Assembly: GCA_019694835.1 (NCBI GenBank)
Contig: JAIBBE010000223.1
Span: 1-64,000 of the forward strand
Length of the DNA: 64,000 nucleotides
Source: Fimbriimonadaceae bacterium
GTDB lineage: Bacteria; Armatimonadota; Fimbriimonadia; Fimbriimonadales; Fimbriimonadaceae
Direction of reading: 5' to 3'
Shown one piece after another: positions 40,528 to 49,586 of this stretch. The notes beneath the pieces are model-generated. The model had not been told where the DNA came from, searched no databases, and was given only the letters and a program-made list of their open reading frames with translations. Both the position numbers and the translations under genes were made by a program. Position 1 is the first letter of the stretch; every line of letters starts with the position of its first letter.

Positions 40528-41322
40528 TTACTTCGCCCGACGTCGACGAACGAGAGCCAATGTGCCGAGTCCCAAGGCAGCCAACGTCGCCGGTTCAGGA
40601 ACTGGCTCCGCGGTGATGCGACACTCGTCAAGCGCCAGGGAAGCATCATTCCCCGTGTCGTTGACGTCCAGCCATCGAACGTACAGGCTCTCACCGACGC
40701 CCAGGGGCGTCGCGAAAGTAAACGTGTGGCTCCGAGTGAACCTGTTGATCGGATCGTTGCCGTTGAGGGCTCCGTTCGAAGCAACCGGTGAGGGCCCCAC
40801 GAGGTCGAGGTCGTTGACTGGCGTCATCGCCGCGCTCGTGATGAAATCTGTCGCCGTCATTCCACCGCCTGTTCGCCCCCACGCCGCCGCCATGATGTTG
40901 AGCGTGCTCGTCGAGGTGCGCCAGTTCTCCTGCTTGAACGAAACCGTCATGCTGGCGAGTGCCGAGCCCGACGCATTGACGATGTTAACTCCAATTCCGC
41001 CGATGTTGGTTCCCGATGCCAAAAGGCCGAGGGCTCGCTCGGAGGACCCATCTTGGCCAAGGCTGTGGATTGCGCCGGTCGCACTCACTCCCGCGTCTGC
41101 GATCAAGTTCATGGCCGCCGTGCCCGTCCCCCCGATCTTCGTCCCTTCGAAGGTGCTGCCCGCGATGACCGACTGCTGCCCCACCGTCGTGCTAAAGTAA
41201 TTGTTGACCGTGGATGTCGTGATCATATCGAAATCTTCACCGGCGGTCCCGCCCGTGTAGAAGAGTTGCGCATTCGAAACCCCAGCGACTGCCAGCAAAC
41301 TAAGTACAAGAATTTTCTTCAT
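40528..41322 (-). CDS. PEP-CTERM secreted protein
   Basis: A 264-residue exported protein. Signal peptide MKKILVLSLLAVAGVSNA (cleavage before QLF). The body is Gly/Ser/Thr-rich and likely beta-sandwich (MTVSFKQENWRTSTSTLNIM; TRSHTFTFATPLGVGESLYV). The C-terminus is a textbook PEP-CTERM sorting tag: VPEPATLAALGLGTLALVRR followed by a basic end, recognised by exosortase, which links such proteins to exopolysaccharide export. No exosortase gene is in the window, though a polysaccharide cluster is at 28-32 kb. It is monocistronic and divergent from gdhA. Confidence 0.92.
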   Translation of the reverse strand: MKKILVLSLLAVAGVSNAQLFYTGGTAGEDFDMITTSTVNNYFSTTVGQQSVIAGSTFEGTKIGGTGTAAMNLIADAGVSATGAIHSLGQDGSSERALGLLASGTNIGGIGVNIVNASGSALASMTVSFKQENWRTSTSTLNIMAAAWGRTGGGMTATDFITSAAMTPVNDLDLVGPSPVASNGALNGNDPINRFTRSHTFTFATPLGVGESLYVRWLDVNDTGNDASLALDECRITAEPVPEPATLAALGLGTLALVRRRRAK

Positions 41323-41704
41323 CCTTCTCCTCTCACAAAACCAGGCCTGATTATGTCGCGACGATCGCCTTGTGGATAAGTCAACGAGGGGAATCTAGCA
41401 CTCTTGACAGGCAACTGATCCAGCCGGAGCGATCTAGCCAGTTTGCGTGTTTGCCGTACGATTACGCCCTCTCGAACGCGCTCTTCGTCACGTTGAAACC
41501 AATCCCGAGTGTCATTCAAAGCCGGTACCTTTATCAGCTTACGGCGGCGGTTCGATGGACGACCCTTACGCACTCAAAGTCGTGTCGCCAGTAGCCTTTC
41601 TCGTCTTCGTCCTCCAAAACTGCGACGCCACCTTGACTCGTTGGAACCAGCGTTGGGGTAAGCCTAAGATGCATCGACTGGGATGCAAAGTCAAGGAGTC
41701 AAAG
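41323..41704. other. Divergent intergenic region, PEP-CTERM / gdhA
   Basis: 382 bp without a gene. It should hold the promoters for both divergent genes. The gdhA frame stays open leftward to 41447 but that part does not look like protein of the family, and AAGGAG at about 41694 marks the start at 41705. I see no riboswitch, clear inverted repeat or small gene; TTGACT at 41633 may be a -35 box, without a well-spaced -10. Confidence 0.4.
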
Positions 41705-42998
41705 ATGACCACGAACCCATTCGAAATTGCTCAAGCGCAGCTTGATGAAGCTGCCAAACTCCTCAAACTTGACCCGGACCTTCACCTGCTTCTCCGGCAG
41801 CCTCTTGCCGAACACCAAGTTCGATTTCCCGTCCGAATGGACGACGGTCGGGTCAAGGTCTTTACTGGGTTTCGCGTGCAATACAACGATGCGCGCGGGC
41901 CGTGTAAGGGCGGCATCCGCTTCCACCCCGATGAAACGATCGACACCGTTCGCGCTCTCGCCGCTTGGATGACGTGGAAGACCTCCCTTGTCGACATTCC
42001 GCTCGGTGGTGGCAAGGGCGGCGTGATCTGTGATCCCAAGAAGCTGAGTGTCGGCGAACTCGAACGGGTGAGTCGAGGCTACATCCGCGAGATTGGACAC
42101 CTCATCGGCCCCGATGTCGATGTTCCTGCACCCGACGTCTACACAACTCCAGAAATCATGGTTTGGATGATGGACGAGTATGAAACCCATGCTCGGCCAC
42201 CACGCAGCCGGAGTGATCACCGGCAAGCCACTGTTCTTGGGCGGCTCGGCTGGCCGGGGCGACGCAACGGCCCGAGGCGGCATGTTCACGATTCGAGAAG
42301 CGGCTCGAGAGATGGAAATCGACCTGAGCAAGACAACGGTCGCCATCCAGGGCTACGGAAACGCGGGAATGCATGCCCATAACCTGATGGTCGAGATGTT
42401 TGGCGCTAAGGTCATTGCAGTCAGTGACTCACGCAGTGGAATCATCGCTCGCACAGGCCTCGACCCCAACGCGGTCGCGGCTTACAAAACCGAAATGGGC
42501 ACCTTGGCAGGATTCCCGGGTGCCGAACCGATCTCGAACGAGGCTCTTCTCGAGTTGGATGTCGACGTGCTGCTCCCCAGCGCGATCGAGAGCGTCATCA
42601 CCGAGAAGAACGCCGACAAGATCAAAGCGAAGATCATTGGTGAATTGGCCAATGGGCCCACGACGCCAGAAGCCGACGTCATCCTCGATAAGAACGGAAT
42701 CTTCGTGATCCCGGACTTCCTCTGCAATGCGGGAGGTGTGACCGTAAGTTACTTCGAGCAGGTCCAAAATGCCAACTTCGATCAATGGAAGCTCGAACTC
42801 GTCCACGAGAAACTGGATGACAAAATGACCAAGGCTTTCCGGGCCTTCATGGACATGCGCAAAGAGATGAAGGTCCATTCACGACTGGCCGCTTACCTGG
42901 TAGCGGTGGATCGTGTTGCCGAAGCCTGCCGAGCCCGCGGATGGGCGGTGAACACACCCGCGATCCCCGAGCTGCGCAAGGAGCAAATCTCTCACTAA
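41705..42998 (+). pseudogene. gdhA: Glu/Leu/Phe/Val dehydrogenase with a single frameshift
   Basis: The start is the ATG at 41705 behind AAGGAG. The first frame gives the N-terminal catalytic part: [40 protein letters not shown] (with catalytic Lys residues) and [20 protein letters not shown], then leaves the family at 42186-42188. The second frame picks up exactly there: [20 protein letters not shown], then NAD-binding [15 protein letters not shown] and the rest to the stop at 42998. One extra C in the AAACCC run restores a normal ~430-residue enzyme when removed. This is a recent mutation, a sequencing error, or (less likely) a +1 frameshift site. The family interconverts glutamate and 2-oxoglutarate. 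Codon use and residues on both sides look intact. Confidence 0.88.
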
Positions 42999-43043
42999 CT
43001 CAGTCATCGCAGAGCCGGGCCGCCGTTCGGCGGCTCGGCCGGC

Positions 43044-43069
43044 AACAGAAAAGCCCCTAGAACGGGGCT
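43044..43069 (-). terminator. Terminator of the original tRNA-Lys gene
   Basis: On the minus strand AGCCCC-GTTCTA-GGGGCT is followed by TTTCTGTT. It stands 19 bp after the encoded CCA of the tRNA-Lys fragment, in the same direction, and so is the native terminator of that tRNA left behind when an element was inserted. Confidence 0.75.
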
Positions 43070-43087
43070 CATCTTGAACCTAAGACT

Positions 43088-43135
<48 letters not shown>

Positions 43136-43293
43136 AGTTATTACGCGTCTTCGGGCATCCAGGTTCGTCCGCCTAGGTTCAATGAAACGCTCCAAGTGTC
43201 CATTTTCGGCCCATATGATCCACCGCAAGCCTCTCCGTAAACTGCGGATAAACTGCAGAATTCAAGTTCCCAGGCGGTAGAATAAACTGCATT

Positions 43294-44445
43294 ATGGCCA
43301 CCAGAGAGAGACGGGAGAAGGGATCGGGAAGCATCTTCAAGCGTGGAGACAGCTTCGTCGCGCAGATTCAGGATGGTTTCACCGCCACCGGGAAACCCAG
43401 ATACAGGCAGGTTCGTTGTAAGACCAGAACCGATGCCGTGAAGACCCTCAATGAGATGACCTCGCTGTTGGTGCAAGGCAGGGTCATTCCGGGGAAGAAC
43501 GGGTACACGGTCGCTGGCTGGTTAGACGTATGGCTAGACGACCACGTAAGGCCGAACCGTGAGTCCAAAACCTACGACTTCTACCAGCTGATGGCCAACA
43601 AGCACGTCAGGCCACACCTCGGACGATTGGAGATTCAAAAGATAACCCCGACTGATGTGTCCCGGCTGTACAAGCTGATCGAGGCCAACGGCGCGTCCGC
43701 CAACACTATCCAAGCCGTGAGGCGAACCCTTCGCGCTGCTTTCGGCGTGGCCATAAAATACGGACTGGTTCACGACAACCCAGTGTCCAAGACATTTGCT
43801 CCGAAGCTCCAGCGGGCAGAACGGACACACTTCACCGCAGAGCAGGTTCAGAAGCTGCTTGAGGCGCTGATCGGTTCACCTATCGAGAACCTGGTTCGCT
43901 TCACGTTGGCCACGGGCATGCGGATCGGCGAAGTCACCGGAGTGACGTGGAACTCGGTTGACCTGAAGCAAAAGACGGTATTTGTGGGGGCCCAACTTCA
44001 GAGGGTTGATAAGGAACTCATTCTGAAACCACTTAAGACCGAAAAGAGCCTGCGTACCATGCCCCTCGTCGGACACTCACTGGAGGCAGTACAGAGAGAA
44101 CAGGAACGTCAGAAAACGGAGAACTACCCAAACCCACTCGACTTGGTCTTCCTCAACTCATGCGGCCGCCCGCTCGATCCTAAGTACGTCAACGAGCGGC
44201 TGCACGAAGCTCTTTCGCAGGCTGGCCTCCCGCGTGTCGGGATGCACTCGCTGAGGCACTCCGCCGCGACGTTCATGCTGATGGCGGGCTTGAATCTGCA
44301 TCAAGTCAGCCGCTACCTTGGCCACTCGCAAATTGCCTTGACCTCCAATCTCTACGGCCATGTGCTTGATGGGGCGATGAGGGATGCGGCGGAGAAACTG
44401 CAAAGGTCTTACTCAGACAAATGGGAAGCAGGTCGCTCACCTTGA
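43294..44445 (+). CDS. int: Tyrosine site-specific integrase
   Basis: A 383-residue phage/ICE-type integrase. The N-terminal arm-binding domain (KGSGSIFKRGDSFVAQIQDG) is followed by a core-binding SAM-like domain (about 72-165) and a catalytic domain with Arg210 in TGMRIGE, Lys near 248-251 in PLKTEKSLR, His318 and Arg321 in MHSLRHS, His344 in LGHSQ and Tyr354 in TSNLYGH. It starts 160 bp inside the tRNA-Lys fragment and points into the element, the common arrangement in integrative elements that use a tRNA 3' end. It most likely integrates and excises this island; no excisionase gene is seen next to it. Confidence 0.95.
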   Translation: MATRERREKGSGSIFKRGDSFVAQIQDGFTATGKPRYRQVRCKTRTDAVKTLNEMTSLLVQGRVIPGKNGYTVAGWLDVWLDDHVRPNRESKTYDFYQLMANKHVRPHLGRLEIQKITPTDVSRLYKLIEANGASANTIQAVRRTLRAAFGVAIKYGLVHDNPVSKTFAPKLQRAERTHFTAEQVQKLLEALIGSPIENLVRFTLATGMRIGEVTGVTWNSVDLKQKTVFVGAQLQRVDKELILKPLKTEKSLRTMPLVGHSLEAVQREQERQKTENYPNPLDLVFLNSCGRPLDPKYVNERLHEALSQAGLPRVGMHSLRHSAATFMLMAGLNLHQVSRYLGHSQIALTSNLYGHVLDGAMRDAAEKLQRSYSDKWEAGRSP

Positions 44446-44560
44446 CGCAGGTTTGCGCTGTTGACCCTGATCCGCCAAGGCTAATCAACATTCTTCCGGA
44501 GAGGATCCGTACGCTCCGCAATCTGATAGAATTAGGTGCGAATCGACAAGGTACTGTGTT

Positions 44561-46306
44561 ATGCCAGAAAGCCTAAAGTACTTCATGTGGGGATACCAAC
44601 CTCAATTTCGAAGCTCGGCGAATCACCTCGCCAGGCGATTGTTCGATCATCTTGATCCCAAACTCGCTCCGAAAGTGTTTCTGGTTGGCCTTATAGAATC
44701 CCCTGAAAGCGGATGGCATGAAGTGTGCCTTGACCCAGAGGATCCTGGGATTACGGTCGATTTGTTTGACAATGTAAAGGGTACCGCTGACGCGCTTGCC
44801 AACGAAGACCCTCGCGCTCAGATTATCCACACCTTGCCTGAGGCGCAGGCAAGTTCGAATGCCTTTGTCGTCGCTAGATCGCTCTCAAGTGCGGTTCGAG
44901 AGGCTGTTGCCTCAGCTTTACCCGACCGAGTTGTCTACTGCTCGCTTCCCGTACGAGTAGATAAGTACGACGTATTCGTAGTCCTGCACTTAGACGCGGA
45001 TGCAGTTGCCACTCACCATAAGCTGGTGACGGAGGTCGTCGATTGGGATAACAAGCGTGTTCCGACCTCGCTCATCGACTCGACTGCCTTTGCCTTCTTT
45101 GACATGTGCCGCGCAGAACTAGATCGTGGTTCACCGGGTGCATCACTGGGCTCATTTGGCGGCGGGATTCACGAAGGTCTCAGAATGGCTGGGAACATTC
45201 TCGCCCTACGGGTCTCGCGCGTCTCTCGTCAATTCGGGGCAATAGACCTCTTTGAAACACTAAATGGTGTCGCATCGCTCTTCTATGAGAGAGAGGCCGG
45301 CCATGGTTCAGTTCTCCTCGCGGAACGGAACCATCCCAATGTCGTCGCGGAAATACTCCTGCGTGAACCCGTCCGGTTGAGCGAGCACCGGGCTATTCGA
45401 AGGCTCGTGCAAGTTGCCGCGGAAGGAAGCAGCATCCTTGCCGATGGCGAATTAGCTTACGGTTTTGGGCGCGTAAGTGGCCTCTACGATCCGTCTCGGG
45501 AAGACCTCTTCGAGATCGCGTTCTCTGGCCACCACAGGTGGGCCGTCCGTCATAATGGCAACACGCTCATGCGAGTGGAGTTCGGGAAGCCTCAGTCTCT
45601 CAACCTCGCATTCGATGAAGAGGAACTGAAGGATCGGCTTGACCGGCGTCTCTCCGGGGCCGGGCTCTCTGAACAGCATCTGATAGAAATCGTCAGATCA
45701 GCCTGTCGGTTGGGCCACGGCGCACTGGTTGTCATTTCTGAACATGCTTCCGAGGAGGCAAACCGACTCGCATCGCAAGCCACAGTCATAGAGCCAATTC
45801 AACTCTCCGAGAACTTACTACAAAAGCTGTGCTCTGTTGACGGTGCTATTCTAGTTGATCCTTCAGGCAGATGCCACGCCTTTGGATTGATTCTTGACGG
45901 GGTTGCTTCATCGCGAGGTGATCGAAGTCGCGGTAGCCGTTTCAACTCCGCAGTGAGGTATGCGGACAATAGAAGTGATTGCGTTATTGTCGTAGTGTCT
46001 GACGATGGGATGATCGACATCGTTCCAAAGCTACGGCCACGGCTACCTCGTGAGGCAATCGAGGATCTGGTTCAGAAGCTGGAAAGCTTAGTTGCTGGCG
46101 GCAATCGGGATGAGGTGGAGTTTAATGAGCTCATGTCAGTTGCCGTGCGAATTCAGTTCTATCTATCGGCTGAACAATGCAAGAGAGTGAATGATTCTCA
46201 TGATGAATTCGTTGCAGCTAGGGAGTCGGAGATGGGCCGGATTTACGTGCTGCACTCCAGGGTTGAGCCTAATCCAGAGATGGACGAGTCGTACTTCCTC
46301 GACTGA
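44561..46306 (+). CDS. DAC (DisA_N-like) domain protein, putative diadenylate cyclase with N-terminal sensor domain
   Basis: A 581-residue protein. Residues about 375-500 read as a DisA-type diadenylate cyclase domain: HGALVVISEHASEEANRLAS, then the catalytic motif DGAILVDPSGRCHAFGLIL (Asp427-Gly-Ala) and RGSRFNSAVRYADNRSDC followed by VIVVVSDDGMIDIV. In DisA the second motif is RHR; here it is RFN (460-462), so ATP handling may differ. Residues 1-370 hold no domain I can name; Burroughs and Aravind described several sensor domains of this place (DACN families). The family makes c-di-AMP from two ATP. Placed between the integrase and a CBASS, it is probably a defence signalling protein. No effector gene of its own is adjacent, other than the CBASS genes. 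Confidence 0.75.
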   Translation: MPESLKYFMWGYQPQFRSSANHLARRLFDHLDPKLAPKVFLVGLIESPESGWHEVCLDPEDPGITVDLFDNVKGTADALANEDPRAQIIHTLPEAQASSNAFVVARSLSSAVREAVASALPDRVVYCSLPVRVDKYDVFVVLHLDADAVATHHKLVTEVVDWDNKRVPTSLIDSTAFAFFDMCRAELDRGSPGASLGSFGGGIHEGLRMAGNILALRVSRVSRQFGAIDLFETLNGVASLFYEREAGHGSVLLAERNHPNVVAEILLREPVRLSEHRAIRRLVQVAAEGSSILADGELAYGFGRVSGLYDPSREDLFEIAFSGHHRWAVRHNGNTLMRVEFGKPQSLNLAFDEEELKDRLDRRLSGAGLSEQHLIEIVRSACRLGHGALVVISEHASEEANRLASQATVIEPIQLSENLLQKLCSVDGAILVDPSGRCHAFGLILDGVASSRGDRSRGSRFNSAVRYADNRSDCVIVVVSDDGMIDIVPKLRPRLPREAIEDLVQKLESLVAGGNRDEVEFNELMSVAVRIQFYLSAEQCKRVNDSHDEFVAARESEMGRIYVLHSRVEPNPEMDESYFLD

Positions 46307-46434
46307 CGCCTTATGTTGACTTGCTCTTTGAACCCTCGACTCTGTTGTGTTTACTCGCTCTTGATGCTCGAAGTATCCTCGGCACACACTCAAGCAGTCT
46401 GTTGGGGCTCTTTCTGGAAGTCAGATCTATCGAT

Positions 46435-46938
46435 TTAATCCACTGAGGAGGCGCTCTTAATTTCAATATCAACCGACACGAAGCCATACTTTGTCCAAAA
46501 GCCAAAGAAGTTGGATCGCTGGCCAACAATTAGCAGCACCAAGCCCCTTGTGACAACCGTAGAGTGCTTTAGAAGGCGAGCCATACTCAATCGATCGAGG
46601 CAAGACGGCCTAGGATGCTCCTCTGGGTGGGTGTGCCATTCGCCAAGATAGTGGACCTGGCCTTTGCTTTGCTGCCAGATGATTCTCGCGATGCGAGTTG
46701 ATCTCCTTGCATCTCGTTTGAATGAACATGGTCCGCGCGCATCCTGCCCGCCGGGAGAGGTAGCAAACATGACGTGCAGCTTGTTTTCGGCTGGGAAGAA
46801 CATACCCAAGAGGATTCCTCCCGCTTCGGCTTGTCCGTTAAGCTGGCGGAACCGGAGAGTTTTCTCTAGCGCCTTTTGATCAAAGACGACCCTTGGCATC
46901 TCCAGGTTTCGAGCCTTTACTCGCCGCATCGAGCGCAT
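46435..46938 (-). CDS. cap3: CBASS Cap3, JAMM-type deconjugating protease
   Basis: A 167-residue metalloprotease of the JAB/MPN+ group. The zinc site is whole: Glu38 in QAEAGGILLG, His102 and His104 in LGEWHTHPEEH, and Ser112/Asp115 in PSCLD, the order E...HxH...SxxD. In type II CBASS, Cap3 cuts the link that Cap2 makes between the CD-NTase C-terminus and target proteins and so limits the system. The start is open between ATGs at 46938, 46929 and 46899; the first overlaps cap2 by 22 bp, which suits translational coupling. It is the last gene of the CBASS operon and converges on the DAC gene. Confidence 0.92.
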   Translation of the reverse strand: MRSMRRVKARNLEMPRVVFDQKALEKTLRFRQLNGQAEAGGILLGMFFPAENKLHVMFATSPGGQDARGPCSFKRDARRSTRIARIIWQQSKGQVHYLGEWHTHPEEHPRPSCLDRLSMARLLKHSTVVTRGLVLLIVGQRSNFFGFWTKYGFVSVDIEIKSASSVD

Positions 46939-48620
46939 GCCTCAACTCGCATTATGTCCTCGATTTCAACACCATCTTGCTCGCTGGTCTCCTCTTGCGG
47001 TCGAGCAGTCCATTTTAGTCGGTAAGGGGAATCAACTGGTTTCAAGATTGCATCGCAGCATAAGGCGACAAAGCGCTGAAGTCGCGAGCCGCCAAACTGT
47101 CCAAATCCGGCACTGCACCCCGGCTCGTAGATGATTGAGCCAGGGTTCCGAGGCTCGTGGATTTCCTCGTCGCAATCAGGGCAACCCTTCTCGCCAACGA
47201 CGAAGCGAACAAGCTGACCCTTCTCGGCATTAGTAGTGAGCCAAACCCTGTGTATGGCGGTCCTGGGTTGGCACAACTTCATGATGAGTGGAATGACGGC
47301 CTTTTCTATGACCTCATTTCCTGTTGCCAAGACGAACAGATCTGCGGTTTCCGCTAACTCCGGTAGAGATTGGATGTTGTTCAGGATATCTCCTTCGATA
47401 AACTCAATGGTAGCCCAAGGGCAATGCCGTCCAATCAGTTCCCCCATCACCTTAGCCTTCGGACGGCTGACTTGGTCGAAGCCAGCTGCATGCCGCAAAA
47501 CGTTCTCTACTTTAAGGAGCTCAGGGTCGATCAACATCATCCGTTCGAAGTGGTGTGATTTTGCAAGTGCAAGCAGCAGGTGGCTACCGATGGAACCTAC
47601 GCCGATGATAACCAAGTGCTTGAAGCCTGGTTCAGTCTGGCTTCCGGTCGTACGATGAACGAGTCGGGTAAGGTCAACGCGGTCGCCCCTAAATCGTGTC
47701 AGTTGCGCATTTGCGCCCCAACCGCGCATTTCCATGGCGATTGGATGCTTGCCAGGGCGAAAGCCGTTCACCGTATTCTGTGAGGGCTTGCTGTAATTCG
47801 GCGGCAGCCTAGTGTGACGCCAGGCCAACAGGGCCTCCCCACGGCTTGAGGAAACCGTGGAGAGGATGAGGGTTGACCTGCCTTCCTTGCGAACAAAGCT
47901 TTCCCATCGAGTGCGGATCTCTTTCGGGTGGGTCAAGAGAAGTTCGAAAAGCGCCCCGTTTGTTTGCGGGTATGGAGGCTTTGGCGGAATCACGTTTGGG
48001 ACAAAGAGAGCCTTCCCGCGCACCGTCGGGACGCCGATTCCGGACTGTTTCAGCCAACGGATGCCGACCTCGGCTTCGTTGCAGGCCAAAAAAGAGTAAC
48101 CCCCCGAGTATTTTCGGTCCAGCCAAATGAGTTCGACTTCCCTCGTCGTTTTGAAGTCGTCGAGCAGACACAAGAAGTGCTCCGGAGCCTTCCAATAGGA
48201 TTGAAACTCCGATGCGAATTCGTCGGACATCACTCGCTCATCGTCTGCATTAAGCACACAACAAGCACGTTCAACGACCCAGAGAACAACGTCACCAATG
48301 TCCAAAGGATCGTAAGTTGACGTCGCCTTATCGCAGTAGCAGAGTTCTCCTCGCTGATCGATGTGCGGAACAACCCCGAACAGGTTCTTCTCTACAAAGA
48401 CCGTGGGAAGCTCGAATGGAAATTGAGCCGTGACGCTGATTGTGAGGTGGTCAGCCCGCTTGGTGGCCACCTTGACCCTCCAGCTTTCGACGTACCCGGG
48501 AAGCTCTATTGGAACTGACTCAAGTTCAAAGTGGCCTCCAAGTGAGATACGGGCTTGCTTTCGCGCCGCCGCACCTAGGTCCGCGAACTGGGACTCAAGC
48601 GAAGTTTCCACTTGCAACAA
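46917..48620 (-). CDS. cap2: CBASS Cap2, E2-E1 fusion conjugating enzyme
   Basis: A 567-residue protein in the order E2-linker-E1. The E2-like domain has its active Cys in DQRGELCYCDKATSTYDP (Cys94). The E1 adenylation domain starts with HLVIIGVGSIGSHLLLAL (340-346, nucleotide loop), LIDPELLKVENVLRHAAG (the Asp and Arg that bind ATP and Mg) and has the catalytic Cys502 in IYEPGCSAGFGQFGG. Cys480/Cys483 (CPDC) and Cys562/Cys565 (CARCGE) likely bind zinc. Cap2 joins the CD-NTase C-terminus to other molecules and primes it. It overlaps the CD-NTase gene by 26 bp and cap3 by 22 bp. Confidence 0.94.
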   Translation of the reverse strand: MLQVETSLESQFADLGAAARKQARISLGGHFELESVPIELPGYVESWRVKVATKRADHLTISVTAQFPFELPTVFVEKNLFGVVPHIDQRGELCYCDKATSTYDPLDIGDVVLWVVERACCVLNADDERVMSDEFASEFQSYWKAPEHFLCLLDDFKTTREVELIWLDRKYSGGYSFLACNEAEVGIRWLKQSGIGVPTVRGKALFVPNVIPPKPPYPQTNGALFELLLTHPKEIRTRWESFVRKEGRSTLILSTVSSSRGEALLAWRHTRLPPNYSKPSQNTVNGFRPGKHPIAMEMRGWGANAQLTRFRGDRVDLTRLVHRTTGSQTEPGFKHLVIIGVGSIGSHLLLALAKSHHFERMMLIDPELLKVENVLRHAAGFDQVSRPKAKVMGELIGRHCPWATIEFIEGDILNNIQSLPELAETADLFVLATGNEVIEKAVIPLIMKLCQPRTAIHRVWLTTNAEKGQLVRFVVGEKGCPDCDEEIHEPRNPGSIIYEPGCSAGFGQFGGSRLQRFVALCCDAILKPVDSPYRLKWTARPQEETSEQDGVEIEDIMRVEACARCGE

Positions 48621-49560
48621 CCGGAGGCTCCCTTGTTATGAGGGCACCCGTAACTGACCCATCCTTATCTTCATCGGGCACTGGGAAGCGGGGACCGAAT
48701 TGTTTCTCCCAGATCAGCGCTCCGTCCCGAACAGAATCGGCGTCGATGGCGTCTTGGCCGCGATCCGCGAGTGTCTTGAAGGCGTCTGCAATCGCGATCC
48801 TTTCTGCGTTAGTCCAGCCGAGGGTCAGATCTTCAAATGGTGCAACAGGCTTGGAAACGGAGCCACCGTATCGAATATGGGTGTCGCAAGCCCTGGCAGT
48901 GTCCACAACGGCCTGGTCGTATCGATCGCCAGACACGATACGCTCGGAGATCAAGATGGTCATCGTAACCGACTTCACCTTCATCAATGACCCCATCTTG
49001 TAATCACGCCATGCCTTGAAGAATCTTACTAGATCACGAAGGTCATCGTGCGATTTCTTGCGCTCTCCGAACCAGTTGACTAAGGCTGCAGGGTTGCTTT
49101 CAACAAACTGGTTCGGTTCGACGCCCTTTTCATACACCCGTATCGTCCCAAAAGAATCCACGCCATACGCCGGGATGTCGATGTGATACCCACCCTTGTA
49201 CGGTACGCGCACACACCGCTTTCTCTTCTGGGGGTCACCGTGGGTCGCACCAGATACCGCATCGCAGACCCAACCTTGAATAGTGGCGGTTGACTCCCAT
49301 TCAGTCGGATCGTCCCCAATGCACTTCAGATACATGCCGTCATCAAGGTCGTAATCGCCCTCGGTTGGGCGGACGACAGTCCCCATCTCGAATGAGCCTT
49401 GTTCTTCAAATTCTGGTACGGCGCGCTTCAGGGTCTCCTTCCAATATTTCGTTATTCGATCTCGATTGGCATTGCGAGAGGTCCGGAGTGATGACAAATC
49501 ATCCCCAATCAGCTCGATGTTGCCGAGGAATCCTTCAAACTGCGCTTGGTTATTTGCCAT
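48595..49560 (-). CDS. CBASS CD-NTase (DncV-like cyclic dinucleotide synthase)
   Basis: A 321-residue cGAS/DncV-like nucleotidyltransferase. Key parts are the helix turn GS at 55-56 (EQGSFEMGTV), the catalytic Asp pair in GDYDLDDGMYL (Asp71 and Asp73) and the third Asp in YHIDIPAYG (Asp129). The OAS1-like C-terminal domain follows, with DLRDLVRFFKAWRDYK. Such enzymes make cyclic di- or trinucleotides on phage infection; the DncV-like motifs and the patatin partner suggest 3',3'-cGAMP, but the product cannot be read from sequence. The last residues are VASGNFA: an Ala end is what Cap2 needs for conjugation. 26 bp separate it from capV. Confidence 0.93.
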   Translation of the reverse strand: MANNQAQFEGFLGNIELIGDDLSSLRTSRNANRDRITKYWKETLKRAVPEFEEQGSFEMGTVVRPTEGDYDLDDGMYLKCIGDDPTEWESTATIQGWVCDAVSGATHGDPQKRKRCVRVPYKGGYHIDIPAYGVDSFGTIRVYEKGVEPNQFVESNPAALVNWFGERKKSHDDLRDLVRFFKAWRDYKMGSLMKVKSVTMTILISERIVSGDRYDQAVVDTARACDTHIRYGGSVSKPVAPFEDLTLGWTNAERIAIADAFKTLADRGQDAIDADSVRDGALIWEKQFGPRFPVPDEDKDGSVTGALITREPPVVASGNFA

Positions 49561-49586
49561 GGTTGAAATTATACCTGCACATACGT

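Noticed and set aside
39159..40616. 485-residue open frame on the plus strand
   Set aside because: It lies fully opposite the GltD-like flavoprotein gene, whose sequence shows clear FAD, NAD(P) and FeS motifs; the plus-strand translation has no recognisable domain.
42180..42998. Separate start for the second half of gdhA at the ATG at 42180
   Set aside because: The protein would lack the catalytic N-terminal domain, and the join with the first frame is exact at a homopolymer run; one frameshifted gene is the simpler reading.
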